From: Periplaneta americana
Taxonomy: Eukaryota > Arthropoda > Insecta > Blattodea > Blattidae
DNA length: 64,000 nucleotides
Reading direction: 5' to 3'
Assembly (NCBI RefSeq): GCF_040183065.1
Contig: NW_027185566.1
Location: 884,501 to 948,500 of the forward strand
Shown here: positions 17,682-26,934 of the stretch, piece by piece
Numbering within the stretch: the first letter of the stretch is position 1
Layout of the letters: each line of letters starts with the position of its first letter
The notes under the pieces: model-generated
What the model was told of the DNA's origin: nothing
Seen by the model: the letters and a program-made list of their open reading frames with translations, nothing else
Database searches by the model: none
Program-made: the position numbers and the translations under genes

Positions 17682-18151
17682 TAATACCACTGCTTTATAA
17701 TATCTTTATACGGATGAAGGTGAAGTTCTTTTTTCTTTTGTTCTATAGCTTCTAAACGTTTTTCCACCACCCCCATATATTCCCGAACCTGTTGAATTAC
17801 TTGTATTTCTTGCTTATGCTGTTTTTTTAAAAAAAACTTCAATAGATCTAAAGATTGTCTATCACAAATAGATAATAATTTTTCAATAATCAAAAGGAAT
17901 AGATTAGCTTGAAGTGGAGAAAGTTTTCTTTCTTTTTTTATAAAATAAAGTAAATTTTCGTTAAGAACATCAATATAAAAAACCCCATGTTCAAGAATAT
18001 CCACTTCAAATTCTCCAATTAAATGCGCCAAATAGTTCATATTGTACCTATAGGAACCCTGTAGAACTATACGCAAATATTGGTAAAATTCCAAGCTATC
18101 ATGATCTGTTAATTTTCTTAATTGAATGAGCTGCTGTTCTAAATCTTTCAT
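17681..18151 (-). CDS. Helical protein of unknown function
   Basis: 156 residues, not recognised. Predicted mostly alpha-helical with charged and leucine-rich stretches (LSPLQANLFLLIIEKLL, VEKRLEAIEQKKKEL); no signal peptide or membrane segment. The ATG overlaps the stop of the TPR gene upstream by four bases, and its TAA overlaps the start of the MptE/Maf-like gene downstream. It is therefore translated together with both and may act with one of them. Confidence 0.6.
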   Translation of the reverse strand: MKDLEQQLIQLRKLTDHDSLEFYQYLRIVLQGSYRYNMNYLAHLIGEFEVDILEHGVFYIDVLNENLLYFIKKERKLSPLQANLFLLIIEKLLSICDRQSLDLLKFFLKKQHKQEIQVIQQVREYMGVVEKRLEAIEQKKKELHLHPYKDIIKQWY

Positions 18152-19359
18152 ATTAATCCTACAAAATGTAATACCGTTAAAGCAATTAAAATAATAATCA
18201 ACACCACCACCGTAATAGCAACCAAAGAATAATTATCCCGAGAAAACCCTTTATCCGTAAGGATATGCAGATAACTAATATAATAAAAATTATCTTGTGC
18301 TTCTTGAAAGCCGGGATCTAGTTGAAATGCTTTATTCAAATTAAATAAAGATTGAATATAATCTTTCTGCTCAAAATAAATTAGCCCTAAGTTATAAAAA
18401 ATTTGAGCATTATGCCCATCCACACTAGAAGCTCGCTCATAAAAAAAAATGGCTTGTTCAAAATGACCCATTTTTTGAAAACAAACACCCAAATTGAATA
18501 ATGCGGGGAAAAACTGGGCATTGAGGGCTACCGCTTTTTCATAAAAAAAGATAGCTCGTTGCGGAGAAGAAGCCAAACTATAAAGATTTGCCAAATTGAA
18601 ATATTCTTTGTAGCCCGTGTTTTTAGAAAATTCTAGATAAGAACGAAAGTATTGAATTGCTTTTTTATAGTTTGTACCCTCTGCTTCTATTTTTGTTAAA
18701 TATTTTAACCCTATACGTATCAAATCAAATTTTCTATCCACCAACAGCCAATAATTTTTGGACTGTTCATAATTTTTTTGATAAAAATAAAATTGAGCTA
18801 AAAAAATATAAGGTTCAAAATTTTCCGCTTCTATCTGAATCGCCTGTTTAAATAGATCTTCAGCTTGAGTATAATCCTCCAATGCCCAATATTGGAATGC
18901 TTGAATAAGCTGTTTTTCTTGCTGAGTTATATCTAGTTGAATCGTAAAAGTCTGAAAAGCTTTATCTTTATAAATTAAAGCTTCATCTACCGTTAAATAG
19001 GGTTTAATTGCAATCAACGAGATAAGTGGAAACAACGAATCCGTAGCATAATCTACAGATTTTTTGTAATATCCAAGTGCATCTTGTATGTTGCCCAGTT
19101 CCTCGCACATAACTCCCAAATAGTAGTAAGCTGCCGAATGATGATTATCTGAAGACACAACCATTTGTAAATAGATAAAAGCCTCATGAAATTGAAGTTG
19201 ATAGTAATGATATATGCCTGTATAGGCATAAGATTCTTTAATTTCATAATCTTGACTAATACAATATCTCAATTGTCTGAGAGCCTCTCCAAAAGAAGCT
19301 TTCTTAAAATTTTGTACGGCTTTTGTGTAGGTCTTAAGGCTTATATCTGACAAAATCAT
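18148..19359 (-). CDS. TPR-repeat protein with C-terminal membrane anchor
   Basis: 403 residues. About nine tetratricopeptide repeats cover residues 10-355 (for example AYYYLGVMCEELGNIQDALGYY, FFPALFNLGVCFQKMGHFEQA, AQIFYNLGLIYFEQKDYIQSL). A single hydrophobic helix near the end (VAITVVVLIIILIALTVLHF) makes it a tail-anchored scaffold with the repeats in the cytoplasm. Both ends overlap neighbours by four bases (ATGA type): ribD upstream and the 156-residue protein downstream. Function unknown; TPRs mediate protein-protein binding. Confidence 0.75.
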   Translation of the reverse strand: MILSDISLKTYTKAVQNFKKASFGEALRQLRYCISQDYEIKESYAYTGIYHYYQLQFHEAFIYLQMVVSSDNHHSAAYYYLGVMCEELGNIQDALGYYKKSVDYATDSLFPLISLIAIKPYLTVDEALIYKDKAFQTFTIQLDITQQEKQLIQAFQYWALEDYTQAEDLFKQAIQIEAENFEPYIFLAQFYFYQKNYEQSKNYWLLVDRKFDLIRIGLKYLTKIEAEGTNYKKAIQYFRSYLEFSKNTGYKEYFNLANLYSLASSPQRAIFFYEKAVALNAQFFPALFNLGVCFQKMGHFEQAIFFYERASSVDGHNAQIFYNLGLIYFEQKDYIQSLFNLNKAFQLDPGFQEAQDNFYYISYLHILTDKGFSRDNYSLVAITVVVLIIILIALTVLHFVGLI

Positions 19360-20435
19360 TGTAAATTTCCAAACACTAAAAATTGATCTTGAAGTTTTTT
19401 TATCTGGATATCTTGTAATACAGGAGCCGTTGGAACACTTGAAATATCCATAGGGAAAGGCTTCAAACCATTACCCAAAAACATATGACCATAAAAAATA
19501 AAAATCATACGAAGAAGTTTATACTCCATAAACTGCCCCAAAATTGTACTCCCCCCCTCTACCATAAGAGAAATAATATGCTGAGAATGGTATAAAAAAT
19601 CTAAAAGTTCTTCTAAACCTTTCTTAGGCTCCAAAAAAAAAATCTCTTTATTCTCTCGGCTTAAAACAGTTTTTATTGAGAGTTCTTTTTTTTTAGAACT
19701 ATCTACAACCCAAAGGGTAGGAAGTTTATCCGAAAGAACTTTTACATCTAAAGGGACTTTTGCATTTCTATCTAAAATAACACGATAAAGAGGCTTTTCT
19801 TGACAATACAAACGAGCATTGAGAGTAGGATTATCTTGGATCACAGTATGAGCTCCTACCAAAATAGCATCGGCACGGTAGCGTAAAATATGGCTCAATC
19901 GTCTTGCCCGTGCGTGAGAAATCCACTGAGAATGCCCATTGTGAGTAGCCATACAACCATCTAAAGACAATGCTACCTTAGCAAAAACAAAGGGACGTTG
20001 ATGCTTTGTGGCATAGAAAAAATCTTGATTGAGAGTCAATGCCTTTTGTTCCAAACAGCCTATTTCTACCAAAACTCCCGCTTTTTTTAAAAGTTCCACA
20101 CCCTTTCCTGCTACTTTTGGATGGGGGTCTAAAGTAGCCACAATCACTTTACTGATCTTTTTTTCAATAATAATATCCGTACAAGGTGGCGTTTTTCCAT
20201 AAAAACAACAAGGTTCTAAAGTTACATAAAGAGTTCCTCCTTGAGTTATTTTTATGGGGAGATTGACTAGTAAATTCCTTTCTGCATGAAACTGTCCTGC
20301 TGGTTGAGTAACACTGCTATCAATATATTTTCCATTCTTATCTATAAAAACCGCCCCTACAGTAGGATTAGGAGAAGTGGTTCCCTTATACAAATAAGCC
20401 AATTGAAGTGCTTTATACATCCATTTTTCGTGCAT
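19356..20435 (-). CDS. ribD: Bifunctional riboflavin biosynthesis deaminase/reductase RibD
   Basis: Deaminates and then reduces the pyrimidine intermediate of riboflavin synthesis. 359 residues. The N-terminal cytidine-deaminase-like domain has the zinc ligands in QFHAERN and PCCFYGKTPPC. The C-terminal reductase domain begins around RPFVFAKVALSLDGCMAT and has VEGGSTILGQFM. The ATG at 20435 has AAGGAGG five bases upstream. It sits inside an unrelated membrane/TPR gene chain rather than a rib operon; ribH and ribF are elsewhere in the window, and no ribA/B or ribE is seen. Confidence 0.93.
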   Translation of the reverse strand: MHEKWMYKALQLAYLYKGTTSPNPTVGAVFIDKNGKYIDSSVTQPAGQFHAERNLLVNLPIKITQGGTLYVTLEPCCFYGKTPPCTDIIIEKKISKVIVATLDPHPKVAGKGVELLKKAGVLVEIGCLEQKALTLNQDFFYATKHQRPFVFAKVALSLDGCMATHNGHSQWISHARARRLSHILRYRADAILVGAHTVIQDNPTLNARLYCQEKPLYRVILDRNAKVPLDVKVLSDKLPTLWVVDSSKKKELSIKTVLSRENKEIFFLEPKKGLEELLDFLYHSQHIISLMVEGGSTILGQFMEYKLLRMIFIFYGHMFLGNGLKPFPMDISSVPTAPVLQDIQIKKLQDQFLVFGNLQ

Positions 20436-21423
20436 AAAACCCTCCTTTTATTCTTTCAATCACCATGATTCCTATCCCAATAACATCCCAAACCAACATT
20501 CTAGCCCTTTGTAAGAGGGAAAACCCCAACATCGTTGTAGAACTCTCCCCTATAAATCTACCCAAAGACATAATAGCAGCTTCTAAAACGCCCAGTTGAC
20601 CATTCGGGACAATAAAAAACGCAATTTTTATAAAACTATCCACCATGTTAATCAGCACAGCTTGAGAAAAAGAAATATTGATCCCCAAAGCCCCTCCAAT
20701 TAAAAGGACTTCTCCTATCGTCAAAATTCTAGAAAGATACATCAGGCTAATAAAAATATTGGCACGAACAGGATGTTTACTGTAAAAGCCTTTCATAGAA
20801 CGATCAATAGGTTCTATCCTGTTTATAAGAGAAGACATCCATTTTTGAAATCGAGGCATAGGGATTTTCAAAAAAGGACTGAGTAAAATTTGTAGCATCC
20901 CCTTAGACTGTAAAACCAATAAAAACACTAATAGAACCAATAATAGACCAATAATCACTAAAAAAAGAGACTCCACAATACTAGGAAGATCCCAAACTAA
21001 GGTTAAATAAAATCCAGAAGTTAAAAATACCAAAAGCATAGCAAATGCATAAAAAGTATTGTATAATATAGTTCGCCCATAAAAAATATCTCTGTGTTTA
21101 GGGTAGTAAGAAGACATTTTATAGGCACGATAAACTTCCCCTCCTGTATTTCCTACTGGAAAAATATCACTCACGGTGTTTGATAAAATTTGAGTAACAA
21201 TATAAGCTCCCTGTTGAGTATCCCTCAGTCCACATAAAATATAAAAACCTAGAGCATGGAGATATCGCCACAAAAAAGCGTAAATAATAACCGCAATAAA
21301 ATAACCTGCATTAATAGACTGAAACTGGGCATATAAAGCCGTTATATCCGATTTAAGGACTAAAAAAACAAATAATGTTATTCCCAAAACTAGTAAGAGA
21401 ATTTGTATAGATTGTTTTTTCAT
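20413..21423 (-). CDS. UPF0104 / lysylphosphatidylglycerol synthase transmembrane-family protein
   Basis: 336 residues with about seven or eight membrane helices. It shows the family features: a conserved-looking ILSNTVSDIFPVGNTGGEVYRAYKM near the middle, and VPNGQLGVLEAAIMSLGRFIG in the C-terminal half. Members include flippase-like and AglD/MprF membrane domains; the substrate is unknown. It lacks the MprF synthase domain. A TTG two codons upstream (21429) is possible; the ATG at 21423 is chosen. The 3' end overlaps ribD by 23 bases. Confidence 0.75.
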   Translation of the reverse strand: MKKQSIQILLLVLGITLFVFLVLKSDITALYAQFQSINAGYFIAVIIYAFLWRYLHALGFYILCGLRDTQQGAYIVTQILSNTVSDIFPVGNTGGEVYRAYKMSSYYPKHRDIFYGRTILYNTFYAFAMLLVFLTSGFYLTLVWDLPSIVESLFLVIIGLLLVLLVFLLVLQSKGMLQILLSPFLKIPMPRFQKWMSSLINRIEPIDRSMKGFYSKHPVRANIFISLMYLSRILTIGEVLLIGGALGINISFSQAVLINMVDSFIKIAFFIVPNGQLGVLEAAIMSLGRFIGESSTTMLGFSLLQRARMLVWDVIGIGIMVIERIKGGFYARKMDV

Positions 21424-21425
21424 AG

Positions 21426-22043
21426 TCAATACTGAGCCTTATGTATAATCACAGTAAAGTCATTATCAATATAATCTTGGTACAGAGTATAATGTAGTCC
21501 CAAAGAATCCAGTAACTGTTTAACTTGTAAAACATCATAGGTATAAATCATAGGATTTTCCAAATAGCCAGGAGCATATTTTAACAAGGTGACTCCCAAA
21601 CCTACCCGAGCCCAAGGGACAAAACGTTGTAAAAAATGTTTGAGAAATTCAATATTATTTTTTTGTTTCACATTGAGTGCTCCATTACAAATAATAAAAT
21701 CGTAGTTCCTCACGGGTAAATCAAAAAAGTCGGAGCATACCCACTGTGCTTGAGGAAATTTTTGTTGGGAAATATCCACAAATTCTTTCAGAAAATCTAC
21801 CCCAAAATAAGTTTGAGGTACTATTCTATTTTTGATGAGAAATCCATAAAAATCGCCTGTGCCAGATCCCAAATCTAATACCGTTTTATGGGTCATATCA
21901 CCGATATGAAGTAGAGCTTTAAACCTAATTTGCTGAGTTTTTGTAGAATTCCAGTGTAGAGAGCGTACATCTTTAAGACCGTATTTTTTTATAGATTGAC
22001 GATAGAAATTTTTATGTTCAAATTCATCTCTAGAACGAAACAT
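21426..22043 (-). CDS. Class I SAM-dependent methyltransferase
   Basis: Rossmann-fold methyltransferase, about 205 residues. The SAM-binding motif I is TVLDLGSGTGDFYGFLI, followed by the acidic loop YFGVDFLKEFVDIS, VCSDFFDLPVRNYDFIICNGALN and a C-terminal sheet. The substrate is not evident. The frame is open to an ATG at 22100, but that start has no Shine-Dalgarno and overlaps the tRNA promoter. The ATG at 22043 has GGGAG eight bases upstream and fits the family's usual N terminus (FYRQSIKKYG near the start). First gene of the minus-strand chain ending at 16098. Confidence 0.78.
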   Translation of the reverse strand: MFRSRDEFEHKNFYRQSIKKYGLKDVRSLHWNSTKTQQIRFKALLHIGDMTHKTVLDLGSGTGDFYGFLIKNRIVPQTYFGVDFLKEFVDISQQKFPQAQWVCSDFFDLPVRNYDFIICNGALNVKQKNNIEFLKHFLQRFVPWARVGLGVTLLKYAPGYLENPMIYTYDVLQVKQLLDSLGLHYTLYQDYIDNDFTVIIHKAQY

Positions 22044-22099
22044 ACAGCCAACTCCCAATAAACATTCTTTAAAATATAGATATTTCTCATGAAAATTCA

Positions 22100-22128
22100 T
22101 TGACTTTTACAAACTTTAATAATACATT
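22100..22128 (+). promoter_or_regulatory. Putative promoter of tRNA-Leu
   Basis: TTGACT (22100-22105), a 17-base spacer and TACATT (22123-22128) end 10 bases before the mature tRNA. The -35 hexamer overlaps the possible upstream start codon of the divergent methyltransferase. Confidence 0.5.
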
Positions 22129-22138
22129 TAATGGGTAT

Positions 22139-22223
22139 GCCCGAGTGATGGAATAGGTAGACATACAGGACTTAAAATCCTGGGACCATCGCGGTCGTGT
22201 CAGTTCGAGTCTGACCTCGGGTA
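22139..22223 (+). tRNA. tRNA-Leu (anticodon UAA)
   Basis: 85 bases. The acceptor stem GCCCGAG pairs with CTCGGGT (first pair G-U, as in the E. coli Leu UAA tRNA). The D-loop contains AATAGGTAGACA, the anticodon stem CAGGA/TCCTG holds the loop CTTAAAA with anticodon TAA, a long variable arm (GGACCATCGCGGTCGTG region) marks a class II tRNA, and the T-loop is TTCGAGT. CCA is not encoded. It precedes ribF by 21 bases. Confidence 0.95.
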
Positions 22224-22244
22224 TGTTTTTCTCAGGAAAATTTC

Positions 22245-23150
22245 ATGATAATAACACCTCAACTTCCCGTTTTTTCTGGGTCCACTTTGTTTACATTGGG
22301 ATTTTTTGATGGTATCCATACTGGTCATAAGGCCTTATTTGATCGTATTTTGGAACTCAAAAATTTTTATGCTCGTTTTGTACTCTGTACTTTTGAAAAA
22401 CCTCCTATTGCTGTGATAAAAAAAATATCTAGCCCCACTCTTTTCACATTTGAGGAACGATTAGATTTTTTCAGAGATTTAGCAGTAGATATACTTTATA
22501 TTCCCAATATGACAGAAAAATTATTCAGTACATCCGCTATAGATTTTTTAAAGTCGCTCTTACTGCAGCTCAAAAATATTCATTTAATCATAGGCGAAGA
22601 AGCTAGATTCGGCAAAGATCAGCAAGGGGGGAAAAAATTTCTTACAGACGCTCAAAAAATACTCGGGGAAAATTTTTCGTTTGAAACACTTCCAACTCTC
22701 AATGATGCAAAAAATCATAAAATTTCAAGCTCTCCCTTAAGAACCCAATTCCAGCAAGGAAACATCCCTTGGGTCAATTCATTTCTTGAGAGACCCCTTT
22801 TTTTGAAAGGAAAAGTGATACATGGAGAAAAGCGAGGGCGGTTGATTGGTTTTCCTACATTAAATGTAGCATACCCCATGAATAAAATTGTCCCCCCATT
22901 TGGAGTATACAAAAGTTTTACCGTAATTAACAAATTATGCTACCATTCCCTCACCTATATCAGCAATTTTAGATTGGATATTATCTCACAAATGCCCTTA
23001 GCAGAAACTTGGGTTGCTCATTTTGATCAAGAAATTTACGACGAAGTAGTCACTACTTATTTATTAAACCTACACCGCCCCCCTATTAAAGTAGAATCTT
23101 TGGATGAACTCAAAATTCTTTTAGAACAGGATAAGCAAATCTTAGATTAG
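22245..23150 (+). CDS. ribF: Bifunctional riboflavin kinase/FAD synthetase
   Basis: Makes FMN from riboflavin and FAD from FMN. 301 residues, the usual length. The N-terminal nucleotidyltransferase domain has TLGFFDGIHTGHKAL (the HxGH-type site) and IIGEEARFG. The C-terminal flavokinase domain has GEKRGRLIGFPTLNV followed by PPFGVY. The ATG has AGGA upstream. It is transcribed just after tRNA-Leu and before rpsO, which has its own promoter. Confidence 0.94.
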   Translation: MIITPQLPVFSGSTLFTLGFFDGIHTGHKALFDRILELKNFYARFVLCTFEKPPIAVIKKISSPTLFTFEERLDFFRDLAVDILYIPNMTEKLFSTSAIDFLKSLLLQLKNIHLIIGEEARFGKDQQGGKKFLTDAQKILGENFSFETLPTLNDAKNHKISSSPLRTQFQQGNIPWVNSFLERPLFLKGKVIHGEKRGRLIGFPTLNVAYPMNKIVPPFGVYKSFTVINKLCYHSLTYISNFRLDIISQMPLAETWVAHFDQEIYDEVVTTYLLNLHRPPIKVESLDELKILLEQDKQILD

Positions 23151-23162
23151 AGAAAAGAAAAG

Positions 23163-23191
23163 TTGACTTTTGGAAAGAATTCATATATATT
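23163..23191 (+). promoter_or_regulatory. Promoter of rpsO-pnp
   Basis: TTGACT (23163-23168), a 17-base spacer and TATATT (23186-23191), 38 bases before the rpsO ATG. The best sigma-70-like promoter in the window. Confidence 0.68.
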
Positions 23192-23229
23192 TATCTTGGA
23201 GTAATTTTTTATTAAGAAAGGAGTGCCTC

Positions 23230-23499
23230 ATGGCAACAACCAAAGAACAAAAGCAAGAATTTGTAAAAACATATGGGAAAAATGATAAAGATACTGGAGC
23301 TATTGAGGTTCAAGTAGCTATTGTAAATAACGAAATTAAAATTCTTTCTGAACACATTAAACAGCACCCAAAAGATAATCACAACAAGAAAGGCTTATTG
23401 GCTTACATTGCAAAACAAAAAAATCTTTTGAGATACTTACAGTCTAAAAATTATGATCGATACAAAGCGATCATTCAAAAACTCAATATTAGAAAATAA
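23230..23499 (+). CDS. rpsO: 30S ribosomal protein S15
   Basis: Primary rRNA-binding protein of the small subunit. 89 residues, the exact family length, with TYGKNDKDTGAIEVQVAI, LSEHIKQHPKDNHNKKGLL and the terminal YKAIIQKLNIRK. The start at 23230 has AAAGGAG six bases upstream; an in-frame ATG 60 bases earlier would add a non-family extension over the promoter region. The pnp gene follows, the conserved rpsO-pnp pair. Confidence 0.97.
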   Translation: MATTKEQKQEFVKTYGKNDKDTGAIEVQVAIVNNEIKILSEHIKQHPKDNHNKKGLLAYIAKQKNLLRYLQSKNYDRYKAIIQKLNIRK

Positions 23500-23518
23500 A
23501 ATCGGTTTCAAGAATATC

Positions 23519-25609
23519 ATGATGCAAGAGCATACAGTAAGTATTGAGTGGTTCGGACAACAAATCACCCTTAAAACAGGAAAAATGGCAAAGCAAGCTA
23601 ATGCTGCCGTTATAGCAGAATGTAATGATACAGTCGTTTTATCCGCTGTAACTATGGGGAAAAATCTGGAAGAAGATCCGGGGTTTTTCCCTCTTTCTGT
23701 ACATTATTTAGAAAAGTCTTACGCTAAAGGGAAAATCCCTGGTGGTTTTTTAAAAAGAGAAGGAAAACCCAGTGATAAGGCAGTTTTAACTTCCAGAATT
23801 ATTGATAGGTCGCTTAGACCCCTTTTTCCAGAAGGGTTCAGAAATGAAGTACAAGTTATTCCAAATCTCATTTCTATGGGAGAACAATCCTCTCCAGATA
23901 CATTAGCGGCATTAGCTTCTAGTGCGGCTCTTTATATTTCAGATATTCCATTTATCAATCCTATTGCATTAGTGCGAGTATCTCTAAAAGATGGTGAATT
24001 TTTTCTTAACCAAATCTTTCCTGAGGATGTTTTAGATCTAGATCTAACCTTGTCCGTCTCTAAAGACGGCGTGACCATGATAGAAGGAATTGCCAATAAA
24101 ATTAGCAATGAAAAGATGATAGAAGCCTTAGACTACGGCTTCAACGCTGGGCAGGCTTTGATTTCTTTTCAGGAAGAACTAAGAAGGTTAGTTGGAAAAG
24201 AGAAAATTCAACCCAATATCTTTACAAAACCGGCTGATTTAGAAAAAGAAGTGGAAGATTTTGCCAAAAATAAAATTCTCTCTCTTTTTCAAATTAAAGA
24301 AAAAGTAGAACGATATAAAGCTATGGATCTTTTATTTTCTGAAGTAGAAAAGCATTTTTCCGCATTGAAAGAAGATGTCAAGATCGGAAAACAGGCTAGA
24401 GAAATTGCTCATGATTTAGAGTACTTTTTAGTTCGCGATCAGCTTTTTGAAACAAATACTCGTGTAGATGGAAGAAGCCCCAATGAATTACGACATATTG
24501 AAGTAGAAGTAGGTCTTTTTAAAAGGCTGCATGGAAGTGCTCTGTTTACTCGTGGAGAGACCCAGTCTTTAGGTGTATTAACATTAGGTTCATCTGCTGA
24601 TGAGCAAAAAATTGACGGTATGGAACCAGGAGAACATAACAAAAGGTATATGTTGCATTATAATTTTCCAAGTTTTTCCGTTGGAGAGGTTGGAAAGGTG
24701 TCTGCACCTGGTCGTAGAGAAGTGGGACACGGCTATTTAGCCGAAAAAGCATTAAAAGCTGTTATCCCTTCTGCTAGTTCTTTTCCTTATACTATTCGAT
24801 TGGTCTCGGAAATCTTGGAGTCCAATGGTTCTTCCAGTATGGCGTCTGTTTGTTCCTGTTGTCTAGCTATGATGCAGGGAGGAGTCCCTATTTCCGAGCC
24901 TGTAGCTGGAATAGCAATGGGACTTATGTTTAACAGAGATAAATCAGATTATAGAATTTTGACAGATATACAAGGAATAGAAGACCACTACGGAGATATA
25001 GATTTTAAAGTAGCAGGTACTCAAGACGGAATTACAGCCTTTCAGTTAGATATCAAAATGGATGCCGTAAAAGTTTCTATTTTAAAAGAAGCTTTACAAG
25101 AAGCACACAAAGCAAGATCGAAAATTTTAGATAAAATGAATGCGGTTTTAGCAAAACCCAATACCGAAATATCCCCCTACGCCCCTAAGGTTATGTCTAT
25201 TATGAGTAACCCCGATAATATCCGTTATTTGATAGGTCCAGGTGGAAAAACAATCAAATCTCTCACAGAAGAATTTGGAGTCTCTATTGATATTTTGCCT
25301 ACTGGGGAGGTCAGAATTATTACTCCCTCTAGCGAAGTTGCGGAAAGAGTGCGAGAAAAAATTCTTTTTCTTATCAGAGACGTCAAAGTAGGAGATATTA
25401 TTGAAGGAAAAATCACAAAGATCACCACATTCGGTGCTTTTATTGAAGTAGCCGCTGGAAGAGAGGGGCTTTGTCATATCTCCAAAATATCCTCAGAACG
25501 CATTAATTCTGTAGAAGATATCCTCAAAGAAGGACAAGTTGTTAAGGTCAAAGTCTTAGAAATTGACAAACAAGGGAAGATTAGTTTATCCATTAAGGAT
25601 GCTCAGTAA
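23519..25609 (+). CDS. pnp: Polyribonucleotide nucleotidyltransferase (PNPase)
   Basis: Phosphorolytic 3'-5' exoribonuclease. About 697 residues. The first RNase PH domain has the KIPGGFLKREGKPSD segment, then a helical domain, then the second, catalytic RNase PH domain with ALFTRGETQSLGVLTLG and DIQGIEDHYGDIDFKVAGT. KH (IRYLIGPGGKTIKSLTEEFG) and S1 (VKVGDIIEGKITKITTFGAF) domains follow at the C terminus. The start is one of two adjacent ATGs (23519/23522), with a poor Shine-Dalgarno 20 bases after rpsO; coupling or autoregulation of translation is possible. An ATG inside rpsO (23453) is unlikely. Confidence 0.96.
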   Translation: MMQEHTVSIEWFGQQITLKTGKMAKQANAAVIAECNDTVVLSAVTMGKNLEEDPGFFPLSVHYLEKSYAKGKIPGGFLKREGKPSDKAVLTSRIIDRSLRPLFPEGFRNEVQVIPNLISMGEQSSPDTLAALASSAALYISDIPFINPIALVRVSLKDGEFFLNQIFPEDVLDLDLTLSVSKDGVTMIEGIANKISNEKMIEALDYGFNAGQALISFQEELRRLVGKEKIQPNIFTKPADLEKEVEDFAKNKILSLFQIKEKVERYKAMDLLFSEVEKHFSALKEDVKIGKQAREIAHDLEYFLVRDQLFETNTRVDGRSPNELRHIEVEVGLFKRLHGSALFTRGETQSLGVLTLGSSADEQKIDGMEPGEHNKRYMLHYNFPSFSVGEVGKVSAPGRREVGHGYLAEKALKAVIPSASSFPYTIRLVSEILESNGSSSMASVCSCCLAMMQGGVPISEPVAGIAMGLMFNRDKSDYRILTDIQGIEDHYGDIDFKVAGTQDGITAFQLDIKMDAVKVSILKEALQEAHKARSKILDKMNAVLAKPNTEISPYAPKVMSIMSNPDNIRYLIGPGGKTIKSLTEEFGVSIDILPTGEVRIITPSSEVAERVREKILFLIRDVKVGDIIEGKITKITTFGAFIEVAAGREGLCHISKISSERINSVEDILKEGQVVKVKVLEIDKQGKISLSIKDAQ

Positions 25610-25643
25610 AAGTTTTGCTACAAGCCTCTAAAAAGGGGATTAT

Positions 25644-26909
25644 TTGAATAAAGTAGAATCTTGTATAAATCAAGATATTTCTTTGGAATCTAAAATAAAA
25701 ATGGTATTCTCCCCCAATGCTTACACCAAAACGGTAAGTATTGGTATTTTAATAGGAGCTGGTTCTATTACAGAAGAAACAGAAGCCCTAATGGGGTATT
25801 CTCATTTTTTGGAACATATGATTTTTAAGGGAACTTCTCGTTTCGATTTTGAGCAAATTAATAAAGAATTTGAAAAAATGGGTGCTTATGTGAATGCTTT
25901 TACTGGCAAATACTACACCCTTTTTTACTTGCATTGTTTGGAAAATTTTGCAAAACCTTGTTTGGAACTGTTACTTGAAATGGTTTTTCACTCAACTTTA
26001 CCACAAAAAGAAATCGAAAAAGAAAAAAAGGTTATTATAGAAGAAATTCATACTTATAAGGACAGTCCAGAAGATTATTTGTTAGAAGAATTTTCTTTTC
26101 ATACATTCCCCAAATCTTTCTTTGGAGCTCCTATTTTAGGAACAACCGAAACTATTCAGGCAATTCATTATGAATCTTTGAATCGCTATTATAAAAAATA
26201 TTACACACAAGAAAACTGTATTATTTCTGTTGCAGGAAATTTCCTACAAGAAGAAATAGAACAAACTGTTGAAAATTTTTTCTCTTCGTCCGTCTCTCAA
26301 AAAACATTTCACATTAAACAAAAAATCCCCTTTTCTACTCAAATACAAACTCATTTTAAAGCAGACTTAGAGCAAGCTCATCTCTGTTTAGGCATAACTA
26401 CCCAGCAAGTCCAAACCTCTAAACATGCTCTCAAACTTTTCAATATTATCCTGGGCGGTATATCTAGTTCTAGGCTCTATTTAGGCGTAAGAGAAAAAAA
26501 GGCTCTTTGTTACAATGTAGAAAGTAGTATTTATACCGATCCCAACACTAGTTTTATCAATATTTTTGCATCCACTCAAGCTCGGCAAATTCAAGATTTG
26601 GTAGATGCTATTCAGGAGGAATTGCAATCTTTGAACAAACGTCCCATTTCAGAGGAAGAACTATTTATTGCAAAAAACCAAATGAAATCAAAAATTGCCT
26701 TTAGACAGGAAAGTATTAGTCAAATGATGATGAAAGGAGTAGCTCAAGTCTTTTTTTATGGAAAAATTATTTCTGATAATTGGACTTTAGAAAAACTAGA
26801 TAAAATCCAATTAAATGATTTTATCCCTATCTATCAAAATCTCTCTCCTCAACAAATGTCCTTACACATACTGACCTCTACCAATACAAAAAAGAAAATA
26901 ACATTATAA
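25644..26909 (+). CDS. M16-family zinc metallopeptidase
   Basis: 421 residues. Inverzincin motif HFLEH (residues 54-58) with downstream KVIIEEIHTYKDSPED supplying the third ligand, then the non-catalytic half with SSSRLYLGVREKKALCYNVES. Close to the peptidase usually encoded downstream of pnp in Firmicutes; the substrate is unknown. The start is TTG, with AAGGGG just upstream, and no nearby ATG keeps the N-terminal strand. Follows pnp by 34 bases, so likely in the same operon. Confidence 0.88.
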   Translation: MNKVESCINQDISLESKIKMVFSPNAYTKTVSIGILIGAGSITEETEALMGYSHFLEHMIFKGTSRFDFEQINKEFEKMGAYVNAFTGKYYTLFYLHCLENFAKPCLELLLEMVFHSTLPQKEIEKEKKVIIEEIHTYKDSPEDYLLEEFSFHTFPKSFFGAPILGTTETIQAIHYESLNRYYKKYYTQENCIISVAGNFLQEEIEQTVENFFSSSVSQKTFHIKQKIPFSTQIQTHFKADLEQAHLCLGITTQQVQTSKHALKLFNIILGGISSSRLYLGVREKKALCYNVESSIYTDPNTSFINIFASTQARQIQDLVDAIQEELQSLNKRPISEEELFIAKNQMKSKIAFRQESISQMMMKGVAQVFFYGKIISDNWTLEKLDKIQLNDFIPIYQNLSPQQMSLHILTSTNTKKKITL

Positions 26910-26934
26910 ACCCAGAATAATACAAGGAGAATTC

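Noticed and set aside
23453-23518. Extended start of pnp inside rpsO
   Set aside because: The extra 22 residues are not part of PNPase and arise from the rpsO end in another frame; the adjacent ATGs at 23519/23522 fit the family.
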